Below, in pieces: positions 42,865 to 51,135 of a stretch of DNA of 64,000 nt (position 1 is the first letter of the stretch; every line of letters starts with the position of its first letter). A program made the translations under genes and the position numbers. The stretch comes from Sorangium cellulosum (lineage in GTDB: Bacteria; Myxococcota_A; Polyangia; Polyangiales; Polyangiaceae). Under the pieces are notes generated by a model. It ran no database searches. It worked only from the letters and a program-made list of their open reading frames with translations, and had not been told where the DNA came from. Where the stretch lies: positions 682,001-746,000 of the forward strand of contig NZ_CP012670.1 in NCBI RefSeq assembly GCF_004135735.1. Direction: 5' to 3'.

Positions 42865-43470
42865 TTACGGGTCGACGCGCGACGCGAGGTACCTGGCCGC
42901 GAGCGCGCCGACCACGCGGGCGTCCTCTCGCCAGCGGCCGCCGCTCGTGAGCTTGTCCGCGTCGCTGGACGCGGCGATCGTGCCCGGGTTGGGCGCGTGC
43001 GTTCGGTTCGAGAGCTGGATCTCGTCGAGCACCTTGCCGTCGGGCGTCGTGATCCGGAGCGTCAGGATGAGCCGGCTCGGCTTCGAGGAGACGACCGCGT
43101 AGTAGCCGGGCTCCAGGGAGGCGATGTAGGGCCGGATCAGGAACGGCGCGGACGTGGGGCCGTCGGCCGGCGCGACCTCGATGCCCTCCTCCCTGGCGCG
43201 CTCGATCAGCGCCTTCGCGAACTCCTCGTCGATGGTCACCTTGTCTGTCAGGAAGCTTTGCTGCTCGTCCCGGTCCTGGTCGGAGAGGTACACGGCCTCG
43301 GGCTGATCGCCGACGCGGAGCCCCGTGTAGTCGACGGGCAGCACGGCGAAGTAGCGCTGGTTCACGAACGTATCGGGGCTTGCCTGGGTCACGACGCGCC
43401 AGCGCGGCGCGCACCCCGTGAGGGCCGCGAGGCCGAGCAGCGCGGCCGCGACGAAGCTGCGACGGTGCAT
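42865..43470 (-). CDS. Small lipoprotein, TolB/LptE-like size, unknown family
   Basis: A 201-residue lipoprotein with lipobox LTGC (Cys20). The body is alpha/beta and ends ... ARYLASRVDP. It looks like the group of outer-membrane lipoproteins whose N-terminal half reads R-Y-F-A-V-L-P-V-D-Y and later L-x-L-x-I-T-T-P-D-G-x-V-L-D-E, seen in DUF4410/DUF4136-type proteins, but I cannot fix the family. AAGGAG lies eight bases before ATG 43470. Confidence 0.6.
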   Translation of the reverse strand: MHRRSFVAAALLGLAALTGCAPRWRVVTQASPDTFVNQRYFAVLPVDYTGLRVGDQPEAVYLSDQDRDEQQSFLTDKVTIDEEFAKALIERAREEGIEVAPADGPTSAPFLIRPYIASLEPGYYAVVSSKPSRLILTLRITTPDGKVLDEIQLSNRTHAPNPGTIAASSDADKLTSGGRWREDARVVGALAARYLASRVDP

Positions 43471-43726
43471 GGAGATCTCCTTGCGAGGGCCCCGCCTTGT
43501 AGGCCATGTCCGCGCGCCATGGCAAGGGATGGCGGCGGCGCGCCGCGGGCGCGCGGCCGCGCCAGCGCCTTTGCCCCGGACGGGGGGCGCTCCGTCGCCA
43601 AAGGACGCCGGCCGCGCGCGCTCGCCGGATCATGTGCAGTGGGCGGACACGGCCCGAGCTGGCCTGTGAGATGCAATGACCACCTCGGACGAGGATGGAT
43701 GTTCCATCGTGGTTGGAGGTGAAGCC

Positions 43727-44026
43727 ATGATCTCGCATCTCGCAGCAGGTCTCTTCGGCTTTTGGCCCATCGTGGTGTTTCCGATATTCGAGGCCGATCC
43801 ACCCGACGCCGGCGGCGGCTCGCAGGTCGCCGGCGTCGACGAGCCGGGGGTCGTCGGCGCGCAGGACGAGGGCGCCCTGCGGTACGTCTATTCGATCTCC
43901 TGCATCGAGGGCAGCACGGGAAAGAAGAGCTTCAGCACCGCGGACGACTTCTGCAGCGCCCTGCGGGGCGAGCAGGTCTGCTCGGAGAGCGCGGCGCTCT
44001 TCGCGCTCCTCCACGGCTGCCCGTGA
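43727..44026 (+). CDS. Small Cys-containing protein, unknown
   Basis: A 99-residue protein. The start ATG 43727 has an excellent GGAGGTGA ribosome site seven bases away, which argues for a real gene; an in-frame start 17 codons upstream lacks one. A hydrophobic N-terminal stretch (LAAGLFGFWPIVVFPIF) is followed by an acidic Gly-rich part and four cysteines (C-x17-C, C-x8, C near the end). It might be exported or membrane-associated. No family recognised. Confidence 0.55.
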   Translation: MISHLAAGLFGFWPIVVFPIFEADPPDAGGGSQVAGVDEPGVVGAQDEGALRYVYSISCIEGSTGKKSFSTADDFCSALRGEQVCSESAALFALLHGCP

Positions 44027-44283
44027 GGGCGCCGGGCGCGGCGCGGGGCCGCGGCTCGCCGCGCTGCACCGGAGAGAGGTCGTCAGTCAAGATCGTCGGA
44101 TACGATCTCCCGGCGCGCGCCGCGATCGCGCGCCCGCGCGGTCGCGGCGCCCGGTCAACCCTCCTCCGGCGCCATCGACGCCGCGCGGCGAAGGTACAAA
44201 CCCTTGACATCGGGGGTTGGCCTTGCTCTTCCTAGCGGGCGCGGACCTCCATTGCCAGGTCGCGTGCCTCGGAGGCTCAGATC

Positions 44284-45021
44284 GTGACGAATCTCTACCT
44301 CGTCCGGCACGGAGAAGCGCGGGTCAACGTGAACCATATCGTGGGGGGCATGCGCGGCGACACCGGGCTGACGCCGCTCGGCGTCCTCCAGGCGGAGCGG
44401 CTGCGCGATCGCCTGGCGGCCACGCGCGAGATCGCGGCCGACGTGCTGATCGCGAGCACGTACCACCGCGCGCGGCAAACGGCGGAGATCATCGCGCCCG
44501 CCCTGGGTTTGCCGGTCACGCTCGACGATGACGTCCAGGAGCTCCGCCCCGGCGAGGCGGACGGGCTCCCGGTGGGAGAGGCGATGGTGCGCTACGCGAT
44601 CGATTTCGAGCGCGAGCCGTACCGCCCGGCGAGCCCCGGAGGAGAGAGCTGGGCGCAGTTCATGCTCCGGGTCTCTGCCGCGCTCGACCGGATCACGCGC
44701 GAGCACGAGGGGCGGACGATCACCGTCGTCACGCACGGCGGTTTCATCGACGTCGCGTTCCTCCATTTCTTCAAGATGAACGCGCTCGCCTTTCCGGCCG
44801 CGCACTTCTCCACACGACACACCTCGCTGACCCACTGGCAGCGCCGCCGGCGCTGGGGCCGTGCCGAGGCGTGGCACCTTATTTATTACAATGACAGCGC
44901 TCACCTGCGCGACGTGGAGCGGACGGTGCGCATCCCGTGGGCGGAGCTGTCCACGCTGGCCCCGCGGGACGTCGACGATTCGTCCGGGCCGCCGTCGTCG
45001 GAGAGCGGCGAGGGGCGCTAG
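44284..45021 (+). CDS. Histidine phosphatase family protein (phosphoglycerate-mutase-like)
   Basis: A 245-residue member of histidine phosphatase branch 1. Active-site motif LVRHGEA at the N-terminus (nucleophile His9), Arg-rich ASTYHRARQTAEIIAP, the E in ELRPGEADG, and the second catalytic His in VVTHGGFIDVAFLHFF. It could be a phosphoserine, sugar-phosphate or cobalamin-type phosphatase; the substrate is undetermined. It starts with GTG 44284 preceded by GGAGG. A TTGACA at 44204 may be the -35 of its promoter, but the -10 is poor. PurU begins 95 bases after its stop. Confidence 0.88.
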   Translation: MTNLYLVRHGEARVNVNHIVGGMRGDTGLTPLGVLQAERLRDRLAATREIAADVLIASTYHRARQTAEIIAPALGLPVTLDDDVQELRPGEADGLPVGEAMVRYAIDFEREPYRPASPGGESWAQFMLRVSAALDRITREHEGRTITVVTHGGFIDVAFLHFFKMNALAFPAAHFSTRHTSLTHWQRRRRWGRAEAWHLIYYNDSAHLRDVERTVRIPWAELSTLAPRDVDDSSGPPSSESGEGR

Positions 45022-45116
45022 AGCGGCTCTCGGCCGGGGCGACGCGGCGCCGAGGCGGGGACTCCACGGGTCGGCGCTCGCGGCGCGGCTTGCGCCGCTG
45101 CCGGGAGGCGAGCTAC

Positions 45117-46022
45117 ATGAGTTGGATGATGGGTCCCGTTCACGCCACCTTCCTCGTCGCCGCGCCCGATCAGCCTGGGCTCGTCGCGCGGCTCGCAGGG
45201 TTCTTCTACGATATCGGCCTGAACATCATCGACGCGAGCAATCACACCGATGTGTACATGGACGAGGGCCCTCGTTTCTACATGCGCCTCGTCGTCGATC
45301 TGTCCGGCCTCTCGTCGCCGTCCGCGGTCACCGCCCTGGGCGGCTCGGCCACCCGCAGCGCGATCGAGGCTGCCTTTCGCGAGCTCGCCACGGCGCTCTC
45401 GGCGCGCTGGTCGGTCGACTACAGCGATCACATCCCCAAGATGGCGATCCTGGTCACGAAGGATCCGGCGTGCCTCTACGATCTCGTGCTCCGGCAGCGC
45501 GCCGGCGAGCTGCGCTGCGAGATCCCGCTCGTCATCTCGAATCATCCCACGCTCGAGTCGGTGGCCGAGAGCTTTCGGATCCCGTTCTTCTGTCTCCCGA
45601 TCACGCCCGAGATCAAGCGTGAGCAGGAGCGTCAGGTGCTCGAGTTGCTGAAGAGGCACCATGTCGATCTCGTCGTGCTCGCGCGGTACATGCAGATCCT
45701 CTCGGAGGAGATGCTCCACGAGGGGCCGCCGGTCATCAACATCCACCACGGCTTCCTGCCTGCCTTCCAGGGCGCGAAGCCGTATCACCAGGCGCACGCG
45801 CGCGGGGTGAAGCTCATCGGCGCGACGGCGCATTACGCCACCCGGGATCTCGATCAGGGGCCGATCATCGAGCAGGACGTCGCGCGGGTGAATCACCAGA
45901 TGGGTCCGGACGAGATGACGCGGGTGGGGCGCGACGTGGAGCGCATCGTCCTCTCCCGCGCCGTCCGGGCGCACCTGGAGCGGCGTGTCATCGTCGAGGG
46001 GCGCCGCACCATCGTCTTCTGA
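45117..46022 (+). CDS. purU: Formyltetrahydrofolate deformylase PurU
   Basis: A 301-residue enzyme that hydrolyses 10-formyl-tetrahydrofolate to tetrahydrofolate and formate, balancing one-carbon pools for purine and glycine metabolism. An ACT domain (about 6-92, with AAPDQPGLVARLAGF) precedes the formyltransferase domain: SNHPTLESVAESFRIPF, the loop NIHHGFLPAFQGAKPYHQA with the catalytic Asn/His, and IGATAHYATRDLDQGPIIEQD with the essential Asp. Full family length. GGAGG lies nine bases before ATG 45117; the longer frame upstream overlaps the previous gene. The end of its stop codon begins palindromic element B. Confidence 0.95.
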   Translation: MSWMMGPVHATFLVAAPDQPGLVARLAGFFYDIGLNIIDASNHTDVYMDEGPRFYMRLVVDLSGLSSPSAVTALGGSATRSAIEAAFRELATALSARWSVDYSDHIPKMAILVTKDPACLYDLVLRQRAGELRCEIPLVISNHPTLESVAESFRIPFFCLPITPEIKREQERQVLELLKRHHVDLVVLARYMQILSEEMLHEGPPVINIHHGFLPAFQGAKPYHQAHARGVKLIGATAHYATRDLDQGPIIEQDVARVNHQMGPDEMTRVGRDVERIVLSRAVRAHLERRVIVEGRRTIVF

Positions 46023-46145
46023 GCGGCGGTCACCCGCTTCGGATACGGGCCCATCTCGGCGTTTTCGGTGCTCAGCGCACGTGAGTGCGCTTCCGCGCCG
46101 AAAACGCCGATCTGGACCCGTCTCCTGTGCGGGTGACCGCCGCTC
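46021..46145. repeat. Structured stop-codon palindrome, copy B
   Basis: A 125-base element homologous to 38399-38525. Outer arms 46021-46037 and 46129-46145 (17 bp, perfect) start within the PurU TGA. The internal loops TTCGGAT and CTCCTGT are identical to copy A, the inner stem is nearly identical, and the apical stem (AGCGCAC-GTGA-GTGCGCT) is different in sequence yet pairs. Copy A has G-C where this copy has A-T in the outer stem, a compensatory change. Confidence 0.85.
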
Positions 46146-46160
46146 GGCGGCGCATCTACC

Positions 46161-46343
46161 CGAGGGAAGGGCGGGTATGGCACACCCTGGAACTGCGGTA
46201 GGCCCGGGTGGAGGGTGTTCACCGCGCGCGCTGGGGACGGGCCGTGTCTGAGGGAGGAAGGGCGGGTATGGCACACCCTGGAACTGCGGTAGGCCCGGGT
46301 GGAGGGTGTTCACCGCGCGCGCTGGGGACGGGCCGTGTCTGAG
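46161..46343. repeat. 91-bp tandem duplication with 30-bp inverted third copy
   Basis: Two copies with period 91 (46161-46251 and 46252-46343). Within each, a 30-base block (46201-46230 and 46292-46321) is repeated in reverse complement at 46413-46442. Between the second copy and the inverted block lies a hairpin GCCCTGTCTCC (46351-46361) with GGAGACAGGGC (46377-46387). The whole 300 bases can form alternative cruciforms. It is non-coding, between the PurU element and the GST gene. Confidence 0.8.
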
Positions 46344-46543
46344 CCCGGTTGCCCTGTCTCCTCCGGCGGAGCCGGGGGAGACAGGGCTCAGGCGAGTTCG
46401 GCGGGGCCCCGGCGCGCGCGGTGAACACCCTCCACCCGGGCCGGGCAGCACACCGAGACCGCCCCCGCCCCCGCGGCGATCCGCGCCCACGGACAGGCCC
46501 CCCTGGGCGACGACCTGGTCCCGCTAGCGCGGCACCCCGCTCA

Positions 46544-47236
46544 TCAGCCCTCGGGCCTCTTGCCGAAGAGCCACTTCCGCGCCTCCTCGTCGAGCGCCGG
46601 GCTCTGGTTCCTGAGCTCGCTCCCGACCGCGAGCCCGCGCTCCACGGCCGGCCGCGCGCGCACCGCCTCGATCCACCGCCTGAGGTTCGGCAGATCGTCG
46701 AGCTGCCAGCCGTACATCTCGTGCAGCTTCGCCCAGGGGAAGCTCGCGATGTCCGCGATCGAGTACTCGCCCGCGAGGTACGGCCGATCCGCGAGCCGCT
46801 TGTCCATCACGCCGTAGAGCCGGCGCACCTCGTTCGTGTAACGGTCGATCGCGTAGGGGATCTTCTCCTGCGCGTACTGGCGGAAGTGCCCCGCCTGGCC
46901 GCTCATCGGGCCGAGGCCGCCCATCTGCCACATGAGCCACTGGATCACCTCGTGGCGCCCGCGGACGTCCGACGGGATGAGCTTGCCGGATTTCTCCGCG
47001 AGGTAGAGCAGGATCGCGCCCGACTCGAACACCGAGATCGGCGCCCCGCCGCCCTCCGGCGCGTGATCGACGATCGCCGGCATCCGGTTGTTGGGGCTGA
47101 TGGCGAGGAACTCCGGCTTGAACTGCTCGCCCCGCCCGATGTTGACCGGGATGACCTTGTACGGGAGCCCGAGCTCCTCGAGCAGGATGCTGACCTTCCA
47201 GCCGTTCGGGGTGGGCCAGTAATAGAGATCGATCAT
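46544..47236 (-). CDS. Glutathione S-transferase (YghU/GstA-like)
   Basis: A 230-residue GST. The thioredoxin-like N domain has [11 protein letters not shown] at the active site, [27 protein letters not shown] with the cis-Pro, and [20 protein letters not shown], where Glu/Ser bind glutathione. The helical C domain is complete ([13 protein letters not shown]). The N-G-W-K and W-M-W-Q features resemble the YghU/Ure2p nu-class, which act as disulfide-bond reductases. ATG 47236 has GGAGG nine bases upstream. It probably detoxifies or reduces organic disulfides. Confidence 0.9.
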   Translation of the reverse strand: MIDLYYWPTPNGWKVSILLEELGLPYKVIPVNIGRGEQFKPEFLAISPNNRMPAIVDHAPEGGGAPISVFESGAILLYLAEKSGKLIPSDVRGRHEVIQWLMWQMGGLGPMSGQAGHFRQYAQEKIPYAIDRYTNEVRRLYGVMDKRLADRPYLAGEYSIADIASFPWAKLHEMYGWQLDDLPNLRRWIEAVRARPAVERGLAVGSELRNQSPALDEEARKWLFGKRPEG

Positions 47237-47390
47237 CGTGCGCCGCCTCCGTGATGTGCCGCCGAGCCCGGCGGCGTTCTGCCTCGAGCTCCGGTCGGGC
47301 AGCGCGCCGTGCTGCCGCGCGCCGGCCTCGCCTGCGCTCCTGTCGCATCGGTGGCACGTCGACCCGTGGAGGGCAACCGGCGATCGGCGC

Positions 47391-48287
47391 TCAGCCCGCG
47401 GGCCGCGCCCCGTCGACGAGCGCGCGCAGCGCCGCGACGTGCGCGGGCCCCGTCCCGCAGCACCCGCCCACGATCGTGGCGCCCGCCGCGATCCAGCGGC
47501 GCGCGAGCGCCGCGTACCGCGCCGCGGACGCGCTGTCCGTCCCCGCGGGGAAGCCGATCCCCTCGCTCGCCGCGCCCGCGTTCGCGTAGGCCCCGAACGC
47601 GACGCCGCTCGCCGCGAGCTGCTCGACATACGCGAGCGTGCGCGTCGCCGGGGTGCAGTTGACGAGCACGGCCCGCGCGCCGCGGCGGGCGGCCTCGCGC
47701 GCGGCGATCCCCATCTCCCCCGGCGACAGCAGATCCGCCCCCGGGCCCGCCGTGAACGCCACCCACGCCTCGACGCCCGTGGCGACCGCCTCCTCGAGCG
47801 CCACGAGCGCCTCGCCGGGGTGCGGGAACGTCTCGCAGAGGATCAGATCCACGCCCGCCGACGCGAGCGCCCGCGCGAGCTCCCGGTGCTCCTGCCGCGC
47901 GTCGGCCGGGCTCAGATCCGGCCGGTAGCAGTCCTCGAGCGGCGCGACGCTCCCGGCGATCCGGTGCCGCGAGCCCGCCTCGCGCGCGGCCTCGCGCGCG
48001 AGCGAGACCGCGCGCGCCGTGAGCTCGGCCCACGCGGCGCCCGCCTGCCGCCGCCGGGTGCGGAACGTGTTCGCCGTGTGCACCGTCGCGCCCGCGAGCG
48101 CGTACTCCCGGTGGATCGCGCGGACGACCTCGCGGCCGCGCGCGTCGAGCAGGGCCGCCGCGCTCCAGAGCGGCGCCGGCGTCTCGACCCCCCGCGCCGC
48201 GAGCTCGGTCCCGACCGGGCCGTCGAGGATCGTGACGCCGGCCCCCGCCGCGACTGCCCCGCACGCTCCCGAGGACCCGTCCTTCAT
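47391..48287 (-). CDS. Homocysteine S-methyltransferase domain protein
   Basis: A 298-residue enzyme of the homocysteine methyltransferase family, a zinc TIM barrel. The three metal cysteines are visible as VNCTPA (about 210) and GGCCGTGP (about 280). The N-terminus [15 protein letters not shown] matches the family, and [10 protein letters not shown] follows the T-N-T-F pattern. It transfers a methyl group from S-methylmethionine or a similar donor to homocysteine, making methionine. The start is uncertain: ATG 48287 is nearest the family start; ATGs at 48335 and 48380 are in frame. Ribosome sites are weak. Confidence 0.85.
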   Translation of the reverse strand: MKDGSSGACGAVAAGAGVTILDGPVGTELAARGVETPAPLWSAAALLDARGREVVRAIHREYALAGATVHTANTFRTRRRQAGAAWAELTARAVSLAREAAREAGSRHRIAGSVAPLEDCYRPDLSPADARQEHRELARALASAGVDLILCETFPHPGEALVALEEAVATGVEAWVAFTAGPGADLLSPGEMGIAAREAARRGARAVLVNCTPATRTLAYVEQLAASGVAFGAYANAGAASEGIGFPAGTDSASAARYAALARRWIAAGATIVGGCCGTGPAHVAALRALVDGARPAG

Positions 48288-48635
48288 GTAGGCACCGGTA
48301 TGTCCGTGGTCGGCTCTTTCGGCAAGCCCTGACATCACCTCGGAACTCGACGTATCTCGGCAGGTGAGCCCGCCCCGCACAGCGCACCGTCCCGACCACT
48401 ACGCCGCAGAAAGGACGATGGAATTATCTCTCGGACCGGGAATTTGCTTGCCAGACCCGGGGGCCCTGCGGCACCGTTTCAATGAATGCGTCTTCCCCCC
48501 ATTCCACTCACTCGCGGGAGTCGCGGGGGGTCTACAATTCGCGTTACTCCTCGGGACGACAGGGTGTGAAGCCCCCGCTGGCCAGCGAGAGGCCAGACGA
48601 ACGCCGTGTTGAGCCAACAGAAAGGAATGCAAGTC
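48288..48635. other. Divergent intergenic region
   Basis: No gene. A somewhat AT-richer patch (48420-48450) may carry promoters for the lipoprotein gene at 48636. No defined motif. Confidence 0.4.
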
Positions 48636-49262
48636 ATGATTCGACACTCCATCCGTTCTTCCAGGTCGATCGCCCTCTGTTTTTCGCTCGGCGTCATCGC
48701 AGCGGTCGGCATCGCCGGGTGCACCGCGTCAGAGCCGGGGTCGGACGAGCTCCCGGTCGAGCCCAGCGTGCAGCATCAGCGGATCACCCAGGACAAGATC
48801 GCCGCCCTGTCGGAGGGGCAGTTCCTGAGCCTCGACCTGTCCGAGAACACGGTCTTCGCCATCGACTACGCGAAGGCGCCGGTCGACTACTCGCGCATCA
48901 AGCTCTCCACGAGCGACGGCAAGGAGGTCCTGCTCGAGACGCAGATGGCCGCGGTGGAGAACGGCGACTACGGCGACTACCCGGCGCCGGTCCTCCGCGA
49001 GGCCTCGGACCAGCGGTTCCGCATCGCGTCGGACCCGGCGTACTTCGGCGTGCTGACGCAGAGCGAGCTCGATCAGCTCAAGGTCGACGGCTACTTCTAC
49101 TCGGAGACGCCCCCGCCGGCGCCGGAGTCCCGCCCGCAGAGCGACGACGGCTGCGTGCACGCGGTCTGCGAGATCTGCGTCGACAACGACACCGGCGGGT
49201 CGCCCGTGACCTGGGAGCAGGGCACCTACACCTGCTACCTGGTCGAGCACACGTGGTGCTGA
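48636..49262 (+). CDS. Lipoprotein with C-terminal Cys cluster
   Basis: A 208-residue lipoprotein with lipobox GIAGC (about residue 30). The middle is acidic with paired Tyr-rich segments, and the C-terminus has five cysteines in C-x4-C-x2-C-x17-C-x8-C. I do not recognise the family. ATG 48636 has AAAGGA nine bases upstream. It precedes the S53 protease gene by 48 bases and may form an operon with it; the product might be a partner or inhibitor. Confidence 0.6.
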   Translation: MIRHSIRSSRSIALCFSLGVIAAVGIAGCTASEPGSDELPVEPSVQHQRITQDKIAALSEGQFLSLDLSENTVFAIDYAKAPVDYSRIKLSTSDGKEVLLETQMAAVENGDYGDYPAPVLREASDQRFRIASDPAYFGVLTQSELDQLKVDGYFYSETPPPAPESRPQSDDGCVHAVCEICVDNDTGGSPVTWEQGTYTCYLVEHTWC

Positions 49263-49310
49263 GCCGCGCGTGACGATGGCCTCTCCCCCCTCCCGCTCAG
49301 GACATCGTTG

Positions 49311-50942
49311 ATGCGATCGCTCTCGGTCTGGTGCGGTGCGCTGCTCGCCCTCTCGGGCGCGGCCTGCGCCGAGGACGACGGTCCGGTGCTCGCGAGCGGC
49401 CTCCCGAGGCCGCTCGCGGGCGTCTACTTCGACTTCGGCCCGGCGCCGACGGACGAGCGCTTCCGCGCGCTGATGGCGTTCTCGACCCGGGACGTCGAGG
49501 CGCTCGAGCGCACGATCGACGACATCTACGACCCCACGAGCCCGAGCTTCCGGCAGTACATGTCGGTCGAGACCTGGATGGAGCGCCACGCCCCCGACGA
49601 GAGCGACATCGCGATCGTCGAGGGGTGGCTCGTCGAGCAGGGGATGGAGATCAAGCGCCGGGCCACGAACCGGCTGCTCCTCGAGTTCACGGGCACGGTC
49701 GAGCAGTTCAACATCGCGTTCGACGTCGAGCTCCGCGACTTCGAGCGCGAGAACCCGTCGGCCGGCGGCGCGCCGCTCCGCACGTACGGCGCGCTCTCGC
49801 CGCTCAGGCCGCCGCAGAAGATCATCGACCTCGCGGCGGGCGTGGCCGCGGTCGAGATCCCCGCGGACACCGCGCCGCTGGCGCAGGAGGGCGGCTCGAT
49901 CGAGACGACCCCCCCGGAGGACGTGCAGGCGGGGTTCGCGCCCGCGCAGATCGCGCGCGCCTACGCGATCGACGCGCTCCACGACGAGGAGGAGACCGTG
50001 GACGACGGGGTCGACGGGTTCCGCGGGCAGGGCGTGAAGCTCGGCGTCGTGGCGGGGGCGACCTTCAAGATCAAGGACCTCCAGTCGTTCTGGCGGTCGT
50101 TCGGCATCTCCCGCGACAACCCCAAGGTCGTCGTCACGGCGGATCCGATCTCGACGCGCTACGTGGAGACCACGCTGGACACGCAGTGGGCGGGCGCGAT
50201 GGCCCCGAAGGCCGATCTCGTCGTCTACGAGGGGCCCGACGCGCGCACCCTCTCGATCCTCTACGCGTGGAACGAGGCGATCGCGGCGGGCGAGGTGTCG
50301 GTGCTCTCGACGTCGTTCGCGCACCGCGAGGAGACCGAGGCGGAGCCGATCCGGCAGCAGTACCACGCGTCCTCGCGGATGGGCGCGGCGCTCGGGATGA
50401 CGATCGTCGTGGCGAGCGGCGACTCGAGCCGGCCCGACGTGCCGTCGTCGAGCCCCTACGTCACGTGCGTCGGCGGGACGCTGCTCGAGCTCGGCGCCGA
50501 CGGCGAGGTCGAGCGCGAGGCGGCGTGGAGCGGCTCGGGATCGGGCCGGTCCCGCTCCTTCACGACGCCCTGGTGGCAGGAGGACGTCGTGAAGGACGCG
50601 CAGGGCAGGCGCGCCGTCTCCGATGTGGCGCTGAACGCGTCGCCGGAGGCCAGCTACTGGCTCTACTACCTGGGCAAGTGGGAGCGGCGCGCGGGCACCT
50701 CGTTCGCGGCGCCGGTGTTCGCGGGGCTGATGGCGACGGTGAACAGCCGCCGCCTCGCGGAGGGCAAGCCCGTCGCGGGCTGGCTGAACCCGGCGCTCTA
50801 CCTGATGCCGGAGGTGCAGGCGGCCTTCCGCGACATCACGACGGGCAAGACCCCGGAGGGGTTCAGCGCCGGCCCTGGCTGGGACTATCCGACCGGCTGG
50901 GGCGCTCCGCTCGCGGACAGGCTCGCGGCGGCGCTCCCCTGA
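49311..50942 (+). CDS. S53 family serine-carboxyl peptidase (sedolisin/kumamolisin type)
   Basis: A 543-residue secreted protease precursor. A signal peptide with Cys20 (lipobox-like SGAAC) is followed by a pro-kumamolisin activation domain (about 25-170, with R-N-x-L-L-L-E-F-T-G-T-V-E-Q-F-N-I-A-F). The catalytic domain carries the S53 triad: Glu286 and Asp290 in VETTLDTQW, and Ser464 in AGTSFAAP, with the oxyanion Asp371 in VVASGDSS. The calcium-binding end is present (PGWDYPTGWGAP). Such proteases cleave proteins at acidic pH and suit an extracellular digestion role. ATG 49311 has AGGA eight bases upstream; a TTG directly before it is possible. Confidence 0.9.
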   Translation: MRSLSVWCGALLALSGAACAEDDGPVLASGLPRPLAGVYFDFGPAPTDERFRALMAFSTRDVEALERTIDDIYDPTSPSFRQYMSVETWMERHAPDESDIAIVEGWLVEQGMEIKRRATNRLLLEFTGTVEQFNIAFDVELRDFERENPSAGGAPLRTYGALSPLRPPQKIIDLAAGVAAVEIPADTAPLAQEGGSIETTPPEDVQAGFAPAQIARAYAIDALHDEEETVDDGVDGFRGQGVKLGVVAGATFKIKDLQSFWRSFGISRDNPKVVVTADPISTRYVETTLDTQWAGAMAPKADLVVYEGPDARTLSILYAWNEAIAAGEVSVLSTSFAHREETEAEPIRQQYHASSRMGAALGMTIVVASGDSSRPDVPSSSPYVTCVGGTLLELGADGEVEREAAWSGSGSGRSRSFTTPWWQEDVVKDAQGRRAVSDVALNASPEASYWLYYLGKWERRAGTSFAAPVFAGLMATVNSRRLAEGKPVAGWLNPALYLMPEVQAAFRDITTGKTPEGFSAGPGWDYPTGWGAPLADRLAAALP

Positions 50943-50955
50943 AGCCGCGCTTCGT

Positions 50956-51092
50956 GAGCGGACGCTCCGCGCTGGGAGATCGGACGCTCCGCGCCGGGTG
51001 AGCGTGCGCTCCGCGCGGGGAGATCGGACGCTCCGCGCCGGGTGAGCGGACGCTCCGCGCGGGGAGATCGGACGCTCCGCGCGGGCCCGGCG
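50956..51092. repeat. 22-bp tandem repeat, about 6 copies
   Basis: The word GGACGCTCCGCGC recurs every 22 bases at 50960, 50982, 51004 (one change), 51026, 51048 and 51070, with GGGAGATC or GGGTGAGC alternating between copies. It lies 14 bases after the S53 protease stop and upstream of the FGE-like gene. It is not self-complementary enough for a simple terminator. Confidence 0.8.
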
Positions 51093-51135
51093 AGAGGCTT
51101 GCGGTCGCCGGGGCGCGGGTCTACCCGATCGAGCG

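Noticed and set aside
44204..44232. Sigma-70 promoter before the histidine phosphatase gene
   Set aside because: TTGACA is perfect but no acceptable -10 hexamer occurs at 16-19 bases, so it is mentioned only in the gene entry.
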